Shown in pieces: positions 52,947 to 62,657 of a DNA stretch of 64,000 bases. Source of the stretch: Bacteroidota bacterium (GTDB lineage Bacteria; Bacteroidota; Bacteroidia; Chitinophagales; LD1); the NCBI GenBank assembly GCA_018267365.1, contig JAFDYQ010000003.1, forward strand, positions 177,404 through 241,403, read 5' to 3'. Under the pieces are notes generated by a model that had not been told where the DNA came from, searched no databases, and saw only the letters and a list, made by a program, of their open reading frames with translations. The position numbers and the translations under genes are program-made. Numbering within the stretch: position 1 is the stretch's first letter; each line of letters starts with the position of its first letter.

Positions 52947-55511
52947 TTACTCCGCGCTTTCGCCACTGGTGTCAGCCGCCCCTAGTTCGCCATCTTCCTC
53001 TGCATTGTAGTTCAACTTGCCGTTCACGATCTTGGTGATAGCGGCTATGCTGTCCTTCGCATCCAGTTTGATCAGGCGCACACCCTGCGTAGCACGCCCC
53101 ATCACACGCAGCTGCTCCACTGCCAGGCGGATGGCTATGCCAGATTTATTGATGATCATAAGGTGATCATTGTCAGTTACATTTAGTATTCCAACTAAAT
53201 CACCGGTTTTATCAGTTCGCTTTATGGTCGTGACCCCCTTACCACCACGGTTTGTGATGCGGTAGTCTTCTATGTCGGTACGCTTGCCGTAGCCTTTCTC
53301 GGAGATCACGAGGATCGTTTCCTCTTTATTATCCGGATTGACGGTGATCATGCCTATGACCTCATTATGACCGGCCTCGTCGTCCAGGTCTACCGCTATC
53401 ACACCGGATGCGGTACGGCCCATGGACCTAACTTTCTCTTCATTAAAGCGGATCGCCTTGCCAAAACTGGTGGCCATCACGATCTCAGCCTTGCCGTGTG
53501 TCATGGCTACTTGTACCAGATCGTCGCCCTCACGGATCTCAATAGCATTGACACCCCCTTTACGCACATTGCTATATGCTCTTAAAGTGGTTTTCTTGAT
53601 AATACCATTTTTTGTACAGAATATCAAATAGTTATTGTCGAGATAATCATCTTCCTTCAGATTGAGCACCGGCAGGTAAGCTACGATCTTATCCTCTTTA
53701 GGGATGTTCACCAGATTTTGGATAGCACGGCCCTTTGAGGTCTTCTCCCCTTCCGGCAGCTCATAGACTTTGATCCAGTAGCAGCGGCCAGACTGAGTGA
53801 AGAAGAGGATGTAGTTATGGTTATTGGCTATGAAGAGGTGCTCGATAAAGTCCTCATCACGGCTGGCGGAGCCTTTAGAGCCGCGTCCTCCCCTATTCTG
53901 GGTTTTGAACTCACTGGAGACTGTCCTTTTGACATAGCCCAGGTGACTGATTGTCACTACTACCTCCTCATTAGGGATCAGATCTTCTATATTGATGTCG
54001 CCTTCGGCAAACTCGATATCGGTCCGGCGCAGGTCGCCATACTTCTCCTTGATCTCCAGTAGCTCACCTTTTATGATCTCATATCGGAGTGGTTCTTCAT
54101 CCAGGATACGGTTCAGGTAGGCGATGGTTTTCATCAGTTCATCATATTCTTCGCGTATCTTATCTCGCTCCAGGCCAGTGAGTCTCTGTAGTCTCAGATC
54201 AAGTATCGCTCGAGCCTGAATATCGCTCAAGCCAAAGTTTGAGATCAGGCCCTCGCGTGCCTCCTCCGGCAGTCGGGACTCGCGGATCAGCTTGATCACT
54301 TCATCCAGATGGTCGAGGGCTATGAGAAGGCCCTGGAGTATATGAGCACGCTTTTCAGCTTCTTTCAGTTCGTACTTGGTCCTCCTGACCACTACATCGT
54401 GGCGGAAGTCTACGAAGTGACGGATCATGTCGCGGAGGTTCAGGAGCATAGGACGGCCACCTACCAAGGCTACATTGTTCACGCCATAGGACGTCTGGAG
54501 AGGGGTCAGCGCGTAGAGCTGATTGAGCACTACACTAGACATAGCATCGCGGTGCAGCTCTATGACCACCCGGATACCGTCGCGGTCAGATTCATCACGC
54601 ACATCAGTGATGCCTTCTATCTTCTTCTCCTCTACCAGATCGGCTATTTTTTTGATCATGTCGCTCTTGATCACCTGATATGGGATCTCAGAGATGATGA
54701 TCTGCTCGCGGTTGGTCCCCATCGGCTCGATGGTGGCTTTGCCGCGGAGCACTACACGGCCACGGCCTGTCAGGAAGGCCTGACGGACGCCCTCTACACC
54801 ATGTATAGTACCACCGGTAGGAAAGTCAGGAGCCTTCACGTGCTGCATGAGGTCCTCTACCGTAGCTTCTTTATTGTCAACGTAATGTACGCAGGCATCT
54901 ATAGCTTCTGACAGGTTGTGAGGCAGCATATTGGTAGCCATACCTACGGCTATACCGGAGGCACCATTCACAAGCAGATTTGGGATGCGGGTAGGAAGCA
55001 CAGTAGGCTCCTCGAGGGTATCGTCAAAGTTGAGCCGCATGTCTACGGTCTCCTTCTCGATATCCATGAGCATCTCCTCGGCTATCCGGCGAAAACGCGC
55101 CTCGGTGTATCGCATCGCTGCCGGTGGGTCATCGTCTATGGAGCCATAGTTGCCCTGACCGTCTACAAAAGGATACCTCAGGGACCAGTCCTGGGCCATA
55201 CGCACCATGGAGTCATAGATGGCAGAGTCACCATGCGGGTGATACTTACCCATCACCTCACCCACGATACGGGCAGACTTCTTGTAGGGTTTATTAGGCG
55301 CCATGCCCAGCTCATTCATACCGTATAGGATACGGCGATGTACCGGCTTCAGGCCGTCACGGGCGTCTGGGATGGCACGGGACACGATCACCGACATCGA
55401 GTAGTCGATGTAGGCCGTCTTCATTTCGTCCTCGATATTGATCTGGATGATACGGTTTTCCGGGGTCTCGGGGGTTAGGTCTGTGTTTTCGTCTTTGATC
55501 TCGTCGCTCAT
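52947..55511 (-). CDS. gyrA: DNA gyrase subunit A
   Basis: 854 residues. With GyrB it introduces negative supercoils. The catalytic Tyr135 is in [10 protein letters not shown]. The quinolone region reads [10 protein letters not shown] with S96 and D100, so neither classic resistance change is present. The GyrA box is [10 protein letters not shown], in the order of QRRGGKG, followed by the six-bladed C-terminal pinwheel repeats (for example [15 protein letters not shown]). A short acidic tail ends it. Monocistronic, long 574-base gap upstream. Confidence 0.98.
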   Translation of the reverse strand: MSDEIKDENTDLTPETPENRIIQINIEDEMKTAYIDYSMSVIVSRAIPDARDGLKPVHRRILYGMNELGMAPNKPYKKSARIVGEVMGKYHPHGDSAIYDSMVRMAQDWSLRYPFVDGQGNYGSIDDDPPAAMRYTEARFRRIAEEMLMDIEKETVDMRLNFDDTLEEPTVLPTRIPNLLVNGASGIAVGMATNMLPHNLSEAIDACVHYVDNKEATVEDLMQHVKAPDFPTGGTIHGVEGVRQAFLTGRGRVVLRGKATIEPMGTNREQIIISEIPYQVIKSDMIKKIADLVEEKKIEGITDVRDESDRDGIRVVIELHRDAMSSVVLNQLYALTPLQTSYGVNNVALVGGRPMLLNLRDMIRHFVDFRHDVVVRRTKYELKEAEKRAHILQGLLIALDHLDEVIKLIRESRLPEEAREGLISNFGLSDIQARAILDLRLQRLTGLERDKIREEYDELMKTIAYLNRILDEEPLRYEIIKGELLEIKEKYGDLRRTDIEFAEGDINIEDLIPNEEVVVTISHLGYVKRTVSSEFKTQNRGGRGSKGSASRDEDFIEHLFIANNHNYILFFTQSGRCYWIKVYELPEGEKTSKGRAIQNLVNIPKEDKIVAYLPVLNLKEDDYLDNNYLIFCTKNGIIKKTTLRAYSNVRKGGVNAIEIREGDDLVQVAMTHGKAEIVMATSFGKAIRFNEEKVRSMGRTASGVIAVDLDDEAGHNEVIGMITVNPDNKEETILVISEKGYGKRTDIEDYRITNRGGKGVTTIKRTDKTGDLVGILNVTDNDHLMIINKSGIAIRLAVEQLRVMGRATQGVRLIKLDAKDSIAAITKIVNGKLNYNAEEDGELGAADTSGESAE

Positions 55512-56085
55512 ATCTAGTAGTCAGGTGCCTCGCGGCAGTTGTCAGATTTTTAAGTTAATAAATGGCCTTTGGTCTACACTTTTTCAGAAAAACGCATTTT
55601 AAGCCATTTTGAGGCACGAATGTACAGAATAAACACCCCCTCGACAAAGTATCGGGAGCCCTATTTTTCCACATTTAAAGCTATTTTAGGAAGATTGGCT
55701 ATTGGACGGCAATTTTGCTAGGAAAATGCCATGCATATGTATACACATCTATATATACACCCCGAACCTACCGCCTTGTGGCACAAAACAGAATCCGGAA
55801 TCGTATCCTTGCAAGTTACATATCCCCGACATAAGATAGCGGCCCAAGGGGACCGGATACGCCAATAGACAATGAGGATACCACCTGGACGATGGCAGCA
55901 CCCAGTGCTGCGCCTGAACCGAAGCTACATGAAGAAACATCACGCCTCAGGCAAAGAGCCTATAAAAGTAGCGGGATAAACGTGTTTTCATAAGCTAAAG
56001 GTAACAATGATATCCGGGTGATGGATATACTCTTTGTCACCCTCTAATCACAAATCTCTTAGTGCTGAGAATATCTAGTAGATTT
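55512..56085. other. Long intergenic region upstream of gyrA with possible RNA structure
   Basis: No convincing gene. 55802-55861 on the plus strand folds into nested stems CGTATCC / GGATACG and TCCCC / GGGGA. 55895-55911 is a perfect GCAGCAC / GTGCTGC hairpin with a 3-base loop. ATATCC / GGATAT pairs near 56010-56027. The 11-base word ATATCTAGTAG occurs at both edges (55510-55520 and 56071-56081). It may hold the gyrA leader or an unknown small RNA. Confidence 0.35.
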
Positions 56086-56298
56086 TTACGCCTTATCTAT
56101 CTGTATGACCAGCCGCTCTATGACCCAGTCTGTGATGCCGGGCCCTGTGATGTCCCCATTCTCAAACCAATAAACTGTTTTGTCTTTCTTGTAGCAAACC
56201 TTACCGTCCTGACGGATCGGTTCAAAGCCTATTTTCATAAGGCCGTATGCGGTGACTGAGTTATGTGCCATATTATAAAGATACACTTTAAAACCCAA
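56086..56298 (-). CDS. Hypothetical small protein
   Basis: 70 residues, cytoplasmic in appearance. VTAYGLMKIGFEPIRQDGKV is followed by CYKKDKTVYWFENGDITG and a C-terminal strand WVIERLVIQIDKA, giving a plausible compact beta-rich fold of about 55 residues. No family recognised. It could also be a remnant of a larger or mobile gene. The ATG at 56298 is the likeliest start; a shorter form from the Met at residue 21 is possible. Confidence 0.45.
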   Translation of the reverse strand: MGFKVYLYNMAHNSVTAYGLMKIGFEPIRQDGKVCYKKDKTVYWFENGDITGPGITDWVIERLVIQIDKA

Positions 56299-56339
56299 AA
56301 CCTTTCAGTAGGAACTTAATAGCATTGATGCTCAAAGTA

Positions 56340-56888
56340 TTATTCTGCCGGTGGCGCCAAAGTCTCGCCTGCGGTGGAGGCTGACACCATGGCAGGATCT
56401 GCCGCAGCCGGCATATAGTCAGAGTGGTCAGAATCCTGATGCTCCACTACGATAGGATTGACCGCCAGATCATGCTCCAGATGCCTCATGGGTGCGATGG
56501 CCTGGTAGCCCTGGTACAGCTTGTACAGCACGTAGAAGTGAAAGAGGCCTGACAGAAAATCCTCGAAGAAAAACTACAGGATGCCATCCAGCAGATAGAT
56601 ACCCATACCCACCACAAAAGCCCACCTGGCTGCACGGGAGGCGGCATAGCCGAGGCCGCCATACATACCGACTACCATGACCAGCAGCACCACTCCTATG
56701 ACCGGATAGAGCTTGAGCACCGCTGCTGACAGGTCTACCAGAGAGGAGCCGATGATAAAGTGTACATTGGCATCTGCCAGAAAGAGGGCCACATTGACCA
56801 GCGAGAGGCCTACCATCCAGTAAAACCAACCCGCTCCTTGTTTCACCTGGTGCTGGAGCAAAGCCAGGTCGTTTTCACGTTCGTCCAT
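56340..56888 (-). pseudogene. Multi-pass membrane protein gene interrupted by an in-frame TAG
   Basis: The frame opens at 56888 with MDERENDLALLQHQV and runs through helices near residues 20-38, 50-68 and 85-104, then meets TAG at 56576-56574 just after YLLDGIL. Without any frame change it continues with FFFEDFLSGLFHFYVLYKLYQGYQ-like sequence (a further membrane helix) and an acidic hydrophilic tail to the TAA at 56340. Reading through gives a sensible 4-helix protein of ~182 residues. So either a single base change broke the gene, the read has an error, or the codon is read through. Confidence 0.75.
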
Positions 56889-56940
56889 TTGTTATTTGTT
56901 TTCTGCCACTAAGATATAAAGTATCAGATACATAGAGCAC

Positions 56941-56970
56941 AAAAAAAGGCGGACCCTGAGGACCGCCCTT
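56941..56970 (-). terminator. Rho-independent terminator
   Basis: GGCGG-A-CC / GG-A-CCGCC around the loop CTGA (one A-A mismatch), with an A7 run at the left as U-tract for the giant secreted-protein gene. Confidence 0.85.
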
Positions 56971-56996
56971 TACGTGTTCATCTGTTTATCTTGCTA

Positions 56997-59900
56997 TTAT
57001 TCCTTTACGATCTTGCGCACTACGGTACCCTCACCAGAGCGGAAATTGACAAAGTACACACCGCCCGTCAGTGATGACAGGTCGGCCTGCAGCTCGTATG
57101 TGCCATCTCCCTGCATACCGGTGCTCAGCATCATGACCGTACGGCCCATCATATCAGTGAGGTAGATATCCAGCGCCTGGCCGTGGCGTAGCGTATAGCT
57201 GATGATGATGCCGTGGGCAGTAGGATTGGGGAAAATATTGGTGAGCAGGCTCTCGCTCAGGTCAGACACACCGAGTATGGTGATCAGCTGAGAGGCAGAG
57301 ATAGCCGAGCAGTAGCCGGTGGTCACTTTCACCGAGTAGTTGGCTGTGCCGGATGTATTGGCATCGTAGGTCTGGGCAGTAGCGCCAGGTATGTCCGCGC
57401 CATTTTGCCTCCACTGATAGGTGGCTCCTGCCACAGCCGCGGCGGTGAGTACACCATTGCTGACAGTGAAGGTCGCATTGGGTGCCGTATCAAATGTGGC
57501 GTGTATGCTATCTACGCTGGTGCAGCCGTTTTTGGTCACTGATACATAGTACTCGGCTGTGGTAGTCACGGCAGTAGTGCTACCCGTAGCAGCATTGGAC
57601 CAGAGGTAGCTGGTACCGTCGTTGCCGGCGCTCAGGCGGATGGTATCTCCTGCACAGGTACCGGTATCAGCACCCACCTCTACCAGCGGCAGGCCGAAGT
57701 GGACCACTGTGTCATTCACTGAGGTCGCACTGCCGCAGGCACCATTCACCGTTACATTGTACACACCTGCATTGGATACGGTGATAGACTGAGATGTAGC
57801 GGAGTTGCTCCAGACATTGCCGGAGGCAGCGGAAGATGTCAGCACTACGCTATCTACACCGCACAGATGCAGAGAACCCTGAAGGGAAATGGTCGGTACG
57901 GCTGTGGCTGAGCCCTGGGTGATGGTGATGGCAGCTGTGCCCACACATACGCCATTGGCTACGGTCACAGTGTAGGTGCCGCCTGTGGTCACGGTAGCTG
58001 TGGCAGCTGAGCCGAGGCTACTGCTCCAGGTATAGCTGCTATAGCCTGCACCTACATTCAGCGTATCGGTAGTACCGGGGCAGAGCGTCAGTGCCGTAGC
58101 GGCGATAGTGGGTGTAGGTGGCGTACCGCTCACGGTGATAGTAGCTACATTAGAGGTATCGGAGCAGCCATTCACAGTGACCACGGCGCTATAGCTGCCA
58201 CTGGCAGAGGCCGTGTAGGTAGCCGCGGTCTGGCCGGAGATAGGGCCATTGGCGTCCAGCCAGGTATAGGAGCCCGCCGGTGTAGCGCTCAGCACCTGAG
58301 AGCTGCCGCCGCATATCAGGGTAGAGCCGCCGGGAGTGATCTGCGCGTTTGGTATCGCGTTTACAGTCACTGTGGTAGCGCCGGAGGTAGCGGCACCGCA
58401 GCCATTATCATTGGTCACGGTATAGCTGCCGCCACCTGTCACCGTGATAGCCTGGGTAGTCGCTCCCGTGCTCCACACATTGCCGGAGGCAGCCGATGAG
58501 GTCAATACCACAGAGCCGCCCTGGCAGAAGGTAGTAGCACTACCCGCTGTGATGGTCGGAGTAGGTGTAGCTCCCTGTGCGGTGAGCGTGAGTGATGCCG
58601 TACCGGTGCAGGCACCATTGGTCACGGTCACCGTATAGGTACCCGCCGCAGTAGGATAGGCATAGCGGGTACTGCCCAGGCTATTGCTCCAGGCGTAGCT
58701 GCTGTAGCCGGTGCCTACATCCAGCGTATCTGTAGCGCCGGGGCATATATAGGTATGATTTGGTGTGATGGTCGGTGTCAGTGCAGAGCCTATCTGCACG
58801 CTCACCGCAGCTGAGGTATCTGAGCAGCTACCAGACGTCACGACTACGGCATAGGAGCCCGCTGTAGTGGCAGTATAGGTGCTGCCGGTCTGACCGGAGA
58901 GCAGGGCACCGTTCTTCAGCCACTGATAGGTGCCGGTACCGGATGCAGTGAGTACCTGGCTGCCGCTACCGCAGATGATGATAGGCCCTGCGGGAGATAT
59001 ACCCGCCACCGGGGTGGTGGTGACAGTGATGGTAGTAGCTGTAGAGGAGGCCGTACCGCAGCGGCCTGTGCTGGTCACAGTGACTGCATACGAACCCGCA
59101 GATGATACAGAGACAGACTGCGTGGTCTGACCACCGGTCCAGTGGTAGGTAGTAGCAGACGAGCTGGTCAGGGTCACGCTGCTACCGGAGCAGATGGCCA
59201 CGCTGCCCGATGGAGAGACTGTAGGTGTGGCAGGTGCCTGGCCCGCAGAGATCACTACTGACGCCGTGCCTGAGCAGACACCATTGGTCACGGTCACGGT
59301 GTAGGTGCCGGCGGCGGTAGGGTATGCTTTTTGGGCAGCGCCCAGACTATTGCTCCATGTATAGGTAGTGTAGCCTGCGCCGGCATCCAGCGTATCAGTA
59401 GCGCCACTGCACAGGCTGAGTGTGGTAGCTGAGATGGTAGGCGTAGGCGGTGTACCTGTCACCTGCACACTCACCGTATTGGAGGTGCCCGGACAGGAGT
59501 TTTGAGTAGCTACTACATGGTAGCTGCCGGTAGCAGCGGCTGTGTAGGTGGTGCCTGTCTGGCCGGATATCAGGCCGCTGGCATCATACCACTGCAGGGT
59601 GCCGCCAGATGCGGCTGCGGTGAGTACCTGGCTGCTGCCCGTACATACTACTACCGGTCCTGCCGGGGTCACAGATACTGTCGGTGCGCTATTCACCGTC
59701 ACTACCTGTGCGGCAGAGGTGACGGAGTGGCAGCCTTTCTCTATATATACGGTATACGAACCCGCAGCAGTAGCGGTATAGGTGCGCGAGGTGGCGCCGC
59801 TGATGGCATTGGTACCATTGAACCACTGATAGGCCGTCGCTCCCGTCTCCGTAGCGGTAAAGGTGACCGACCCGCCCGAGCAGAAGGTCAATGGCCCGCC

Positions 59901-60503
59901 TGCCGTCACGGCATTGCTAGGCACGGCGCCGACTGCTATGGCTGTATTGCCTGCGGCCAAAGTATCTATAGGCGTACAGGTGCCGTTGGCCTGCTGCACG
60001 CGCAGCCAGAAGTTGAGCCCCGCTGCGCTGGCGTCTGCCTGCTGAGAGGTGGTGATGGTACCGATACCGATATACACGGTAGCCGTCACGATGATCTTGA
60101 GTTTAAACTGGCCCGGATTGTCATACGTGATACCCGCTACCTTCAGGCAAAACTGCTCACTGGAGTCAAAGGTATTGCTCGCCTTATTGGTAGCCCAGCA
60201 GAGGCCGCAGGGCAGATTGCCTATAGAGTCGATACGGATATTCTTGAGGCGGTAGGTAGAGCTGCCCTGGGTCACAGAGTTAGGCATCTTGACCTGTACG
60301 GTCTGAGAGTAAGCTACCCCGCGTATGGCACATGGCACACTATCGGCAGGTGGCGAAAAGCCCGGCACCGTGAGGCTGGTGGTAGCCGTACAGATAGACG
60401 GACCCGAGCCTGAGCCGATATGACCGCAATATTGGGCCTGAGCCAGATGCACAGTAGCGACGAGCAGCATAGCTGCCGCAAAGAGCTTGCGTAGAGACTT
60501 CAT
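56997..60503 (-). CDS. Giant Ig/PKD-repeat surface protein with T9SS tail
   Basis: 1168 residues from the ATG at 60503 (MKSLRKLFAAAMLLVATVHLAQA, a signal peptide; the frame before it is not family-like). A Cys-containing N-terminal domain (25-200) is followed by a long chain of about eleven Ig-like beta modules (210-1090) of 75-90 residues. Their recurring blocks are TLDAGAGYTTYTWSNSLG, GTYTVTVTNGVCSGTA, VVLTSSAASGNVWS and GSSQVLTAAASGGTLQWYD, each with one Cys near the end of a strand. A T9SS sorting domain ends the protein (NIFPNPTAHGIIISY, LTGGVYFVNF). Probably an adhesin or matrix protein exposed at the surface. The repeats are similar enough for recombination. Confidence 0.92.
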   Translation of the reverse strand: MKSLRKLFAAAMLLVATVHLAQAQYCGHIGSGSGPSICTATTSLTVPGFSPPADSVPCAIRGVAYSQTVQVKMPNSVTQGSSTYRLKNIRIDSIGNLPCGLCWATNKASNTFDSSEQFCLKVAGITYDNPGQFKLKIIVTATVYIGIGTITTSQQADASAAGLNFWLRVQQANGTCTPIDTLAAGNTAIAVGAVPSNAVTAGGPLTFCSGGSVTFTATETGATAYQWFNGTNAISGATSRTYTATAAGSYTVYIEKGCHSVTSAAQVVTVNSAPTVSVTPAGPVVVCTGSSQVLTAAASGGTLQWYDASGLISGQTGTTYTAAATGSYHVVATQNSCPGTSNTVSVQVTGTPPTPTISATTLSLCSGATDTLDAGAGYTTYTWSNSLGAAQKAYPTAAGTYTVTVTNGVCSGTASVVISAGQAPATPTVSPSGSVAICSGSSVTLTSSSATTYHWTGGQTTQSVSVSSAGSYAVTVTSTGRCGTASSTATTITVTTTPVAGISPAGPIIICGSGSQVLTASGTGTYQWLKNGALLSGQTGSTYTATTAGSYAVVVTSGSCSDTSAAVSVQIGSALTPTITPNHTYICPGATDTLDVGTGYSSYAWSNSLGSTRYAYPTAAGTYTVTVTNGACTGTASLTLTAQGATPTPTITAGSATTFCQGGSVVLTSSAASGNVWSTGATTQAITVTGGGSYTVTNDNGCGAATSGATTVTVNAIPNAQITPGGSTLICGGSSQVLSATPAGSYTWLDANGPISGQTAATYTASASGSYSAVVTVNGCSDTSNVATITVSGTPPTPTIAATALTLCPGTTDTLNVGAGYSSYTWSSSLGSAATATVTTGGTYTVTVANGVCVGTAAITITQGSATAVPTISLQGSLHLCGVDSVVLTSSAASGNVWSNSATSQSITVSNAGVYNVTVNGACGSATSVNDTVVHFGLPLVEVGADTGTCAGDTIRLSAGNDGTSYLWSNAATGSTTAVTTTAEYYVSVTKNGCTSVDSIHATFDTAPNATFTVSNGVLTAAAVAGATYQWRQNGADIPGATAQTYDANTSGTANYSVKVTTGYCSAISASQLITILGVSDLSESLLTNIFPNPTAHGIIISYTLRHGQALDIYLTDMMGRTVMMLSTGMQGDGTYELQADLSSLTGGVYFVNFRSGEGTVVRKIVKE

Positions 60504-60660
60504 AAATGGGTAAATAATTGGTTTGTGATAAAAAGGGTTTACAATAGCAAGGCGACCAAAGATATGCCTTTCCGCGTAGCGGCAAAGCACCAAATTGTTA
60601 AGCCTGTATTATTAACAATGAACGACTTATATAAAATAAAAATTGAGGGTAATAACTGCC

Positions 60661-60927
60661 CAGCAAACTTCCCTACAGGGGCTGGAATACAAATACATTT
60701 TTAGCCGCATGGAGACGTAGAAAGGCAACCCTCTGAATCTCCCTAAAGGGAGACTTTAATACAAAATACACTTTGCCGCATGGAGACATAGAGGTATATA
60801 AAAGCAACCCTCCAAACCTCCCTAAAGGGAGGCTTCAATACAAAGATATTTTGCCGCCCATAAAATAGGGCTTATTTGCCGTGAACAAGGTTATAATTAA
60901 GTCTCCCTTTAGGGAGATTTAGAGGGT
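60661..60927. repeat. Degenerate direct and inverted repeats with CTCCCTAAAGGGAG hairpins
   Basis: Three direct units (about 60670-60716, 60726-60793 and 60804-60858). Each has an AACCCTC-like lead, a CCCTAAAGGG palindrome, AATACAAA and TTGCCGC. The inverted fourth (60900-60927) reads TCTCCCTTTAGGGAGA. A degenerate relative occurs at 24213-24260. Non-coding. Confidence 0.75.
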
Positions 60928-60950
60928 GACCGACAGGAATACTATATTCA

Positions 60951-60983
60951 TAAAAAAATCCCCTCAGCCGAAACCGAAGGGAT
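60951..60983 (-). terminator. Probable terminator
   Basis: The stem TCCC with TCAGCCG / CCGAAGGGA pairing and an A7 run at its left (U-tract on the minus strand), 70 bases beyond the stop of the gene at 61052. Confidence 0.55.
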
Positions 60984-61018
60984 ACCTGTTCTTTTTGCCG
61001 AAGGCGATAAATGTATTT

Positions 61019-61052
61019 GTCTAACGTCTATTGTCTCTTGTCTAACGTCTGT
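61019..61052. repeat. TCTAACGTCT word repeat
   Basis: TCTAACGTCT occurs twice with TTGTCTC-like words between them, right at the stop codon of the next gene. Related words (GACGTTAGAC) stand at 34125-34140. Confidence 0.6.
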
Positions 61053-61858
61053 TACTTCATCTGCACCATCTCACTGCTGTATACCACGCCGTCTACGCTC
61101 ACCTTGGCTATCAGCACGCCGGCAGAGAGGCCATAGCTCCTGGCAGAGAAGGCTACCGCGTGTGTACCGGCAGAGCGCGCAGCGTCAGACTCCAGCACAG
61201 CCACTCTCCTGCCCGTGATATCATACACCTCGGTGGTGACTTTGGCCGCATCTGTAGCCAGCGTATAGCTGATCTGCGTCTGGTCTACAAACGGATTGGG
61301 ATAGACGCTCATCACATCTGAGGCTGGCAGCCCGGTAGATGCGGTCTTGATCACGTCGGGATTCAGCGTAGGGCTGCTCTCTACTTTGGTCAGGTCGGTC
61401 TCGCCGCCGGTGCAGGGCAGGTAGTACTCGGCCATATAGCTATTGGTAGCGCCGGTCAGCTTGACGCGGTCACCGTCCTTTTTGATATTGAGCGCGCCTG
61501 ACTTGAAGCACCATACCATGTTCTGATCCTTGATCTGATTGGCTATCTCATATTCCTCAAAGTACAGCTTGTCGCCCACTATCGTACCGCGCAGCTTGAT
61601 ATCAGCATAGTCGCCGTTTTCCTTGATGATGGTAGAGGTGCCGGTGATGGCGCTCCCCTCCTGCTTTAGCTCAAACTCATACTGGAAGGTCTGCATGATG
61701 CTCTTCTTGTCGGCAGTGTACTGGTAGCGTTTGCCGGTATAGTGGCCCGAGAGGTCTGTAGACTTCAGCTCGGCGGCAGAGAGATCACTGATCACGCCGG
61801 CAAAAGCACCGGAACTGAACAGCAAAAACGAGGCGATGGCAAGGGTAAGCTTCTTCAT
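61052..61858 (-). CDS. Type IX-secreted protein
   Basis: 268 residues with a signal peptide (KKLTLAIASFLLFSSGAFA). The mature domain (22-170) alternates strands such as GHYTGKRYQYTADKKSI, FQYEFELKQEGSAITGTST and IKLRGTIVGDKLYFEEYEI, suggesting a lipocalin-like or DUF-type beta domain, with one disulfide possible (WCFKS, YLPCTGG). T9SS tail at ~190-268 (VYPNPFVDQTQISYTL, LSAGVLIAKV). Function unknown. Confidence 0.85.
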   Translation of the reverse strand: MKKLTLAIASFLLFSSGAFAGVISDLSAAELKSTDLSGHYTGKRYQYTADKKSIMQTFQYEFELKQEGSAITGTSTIIKENGDYADIKLRGTIVGDKLYFEEYEIANQIKDQNMVWCFKSGALNIKKDGDRVKLTGATNSYMAEYYLPCTGGETDLTKVESSPTLNPDVIKTASTGLPASDVMSVYPNPFVDQTQISYTLATDAAKVTTEVYDITGRRVAVLESDAARSAGTHAVAFSARSYGLSAGVLIAKVSVDGVVYSSEMVQMK

Positions 61859-61988
61859 GGTTGAAAGTGTTTAGGTGATAGATGTATCTATAACGCGTTT
61901 TCCATACGGAAAGTACAACGAAAATCTGTGAAATAGTAACAGGCGGTCTACATTTTTACAGAGAAATGACGAGAGGTAGCGATTTACA

Positions 61989-62003
61989 GATTTACGGAAT
62001 TAC
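61989..62003 (+). repeat. 15-bp inverted repeat, left of the toxin-antitoxin pair
   Basis: GATTTACGGAATTAC, an exact reverse complement of 62643-62657. It stands in a short array of TTACAGA/TTACGGA words (61979-62018). Confidence 0.7.
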
Positions 62004-62098
62004 TGAAGTACAGATTTGAAACTGCGTGCCAGATCGCCACTCGTCACCCTTGGCAGATAAGAGGAATAGCTTTATCTTTAACCTGTAAAGTAAACGCC

Positions 62099-62329
62099 AT
62101 GAAACTCCAGGTACTGCAGGACGAAAGTGGGAAGCCTACGGGCGTCTTTGTGCCTATGAGCGACTGGGACCTGATCAAGACCAGCTATCCAGATATCGAA
62201 AATCTGGATAAAGACATACCAAAGTGGGAAAAAGATATGATAGACCAGCGCCTCGCTGCTATCGCACAAAACCCCGATGCTGTAAAGCCCGTTGGCGGCC
62301 TGCTGGACGAACTGAGGCGCAAGATCTGA
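62099..62329 (+). CDS. Type II antitoxin-like protein
   Basis: 76 residues. The N-terminal strand MKLQVLQDESGKPTGVFVPMSDWD and the middle helix pair followed by DMIDQRLAAIAQNPDAVKPV resemble antitoxins of RelE/ParE pairs that sit beside their toxin (RelB/Phd-like N-terminus). The stop overlaps the ATG of the toxin by one base (TGATG), so the two are translationally coupled. A TATCTTTA box lies at 62073-62080. It probably also represses the operon. Confidence 0.82.
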   Translation: MKLQVLQDESGKPTGVFVPMSDWDLIKTSYPDIENLDKDIPKWEKDMIDQRLAAIAQNPDAVKPVGGLLDELRRKI

Positions 62330-62631
62330 TGGCATACACCGTGCACTACCTCGATGCAGTGATAGCAGATGTACGCGAGGCCAAAACGTGGTACAAGGCA
62401 CAACGCGAGGGTTTAGAAGAAGACTTTGCGGCAGTTATAGAGCAGGCTATAGAGAGGATCGCCCAGATGCCCACCGCATATGGTATACGCTATAAAAATA
62501 TCCGCTTTGCCCACCCTAAAGTGTTTCCATACAACATTCACTTCTATCTGGACGAGGCGCGGCAAATGATCGTGATCACAGCCATCGTGCACAGCAGAAG
62601 GCATCCGGATATTTCGCAAGGAAGAGTTTAA
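62329..62631 (+). CDS. RelE/ParE-family toxin
   Basis: 100 residues from the ATG at 62329, which overlaps the antitoxin stop; upstream in-frame codons only cover the antitoxin gene. MAYTVHYLDAVIADVREAKTWYKAQREGLEEDF is the RelE/ParE start in order (two helices packed on a sheet), then YGIRYKNIRFAHPKVFPYNIHFYLDEARQMIVITAIVHSRRH, the central strands with the ParE-like FPY and the late HSRR basic patch. Gyrase or ribosome target cannot be told apart. Confidence 0.88.
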   Translation: MAYTVHYLDAVIADVREAKTWYKAQREGLEEDFAAVIEQAIERIAQMPTAYGIRYKNIRFAHPKVFPYNIHFYLDEARQMIVITAIVHSRRHPDISQGRV

Positions 62632-62642
62632 AACAGCAATGC

Positions 62643-62657
62643 GTAATTCCGTAAATC
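62643..62657 (-). repeat. 15-bp inverted repeat, right of the toxin-antitoxin pair
   Basis: GTAATTCCGTAAATC, an exact reverse complement of 61989-62003. It overlaps the last bases of the gene at 62656. Confidence 0.7.

Noticed and set aside
55749..55943. A 64-codon open frame on the minus strand in the gyrA gap
   Set aside because: Overlaps the stem-loops and shows no domain or good start; the RNA-structure view fits better, though a decayed gene is possible.
59502..60413. Open frame opposite the giant Ig-repeat gene
   Set aside because: Low-complexity mirror of the repeats; Arg, Gly, Cys and Tyr rich, no start context.
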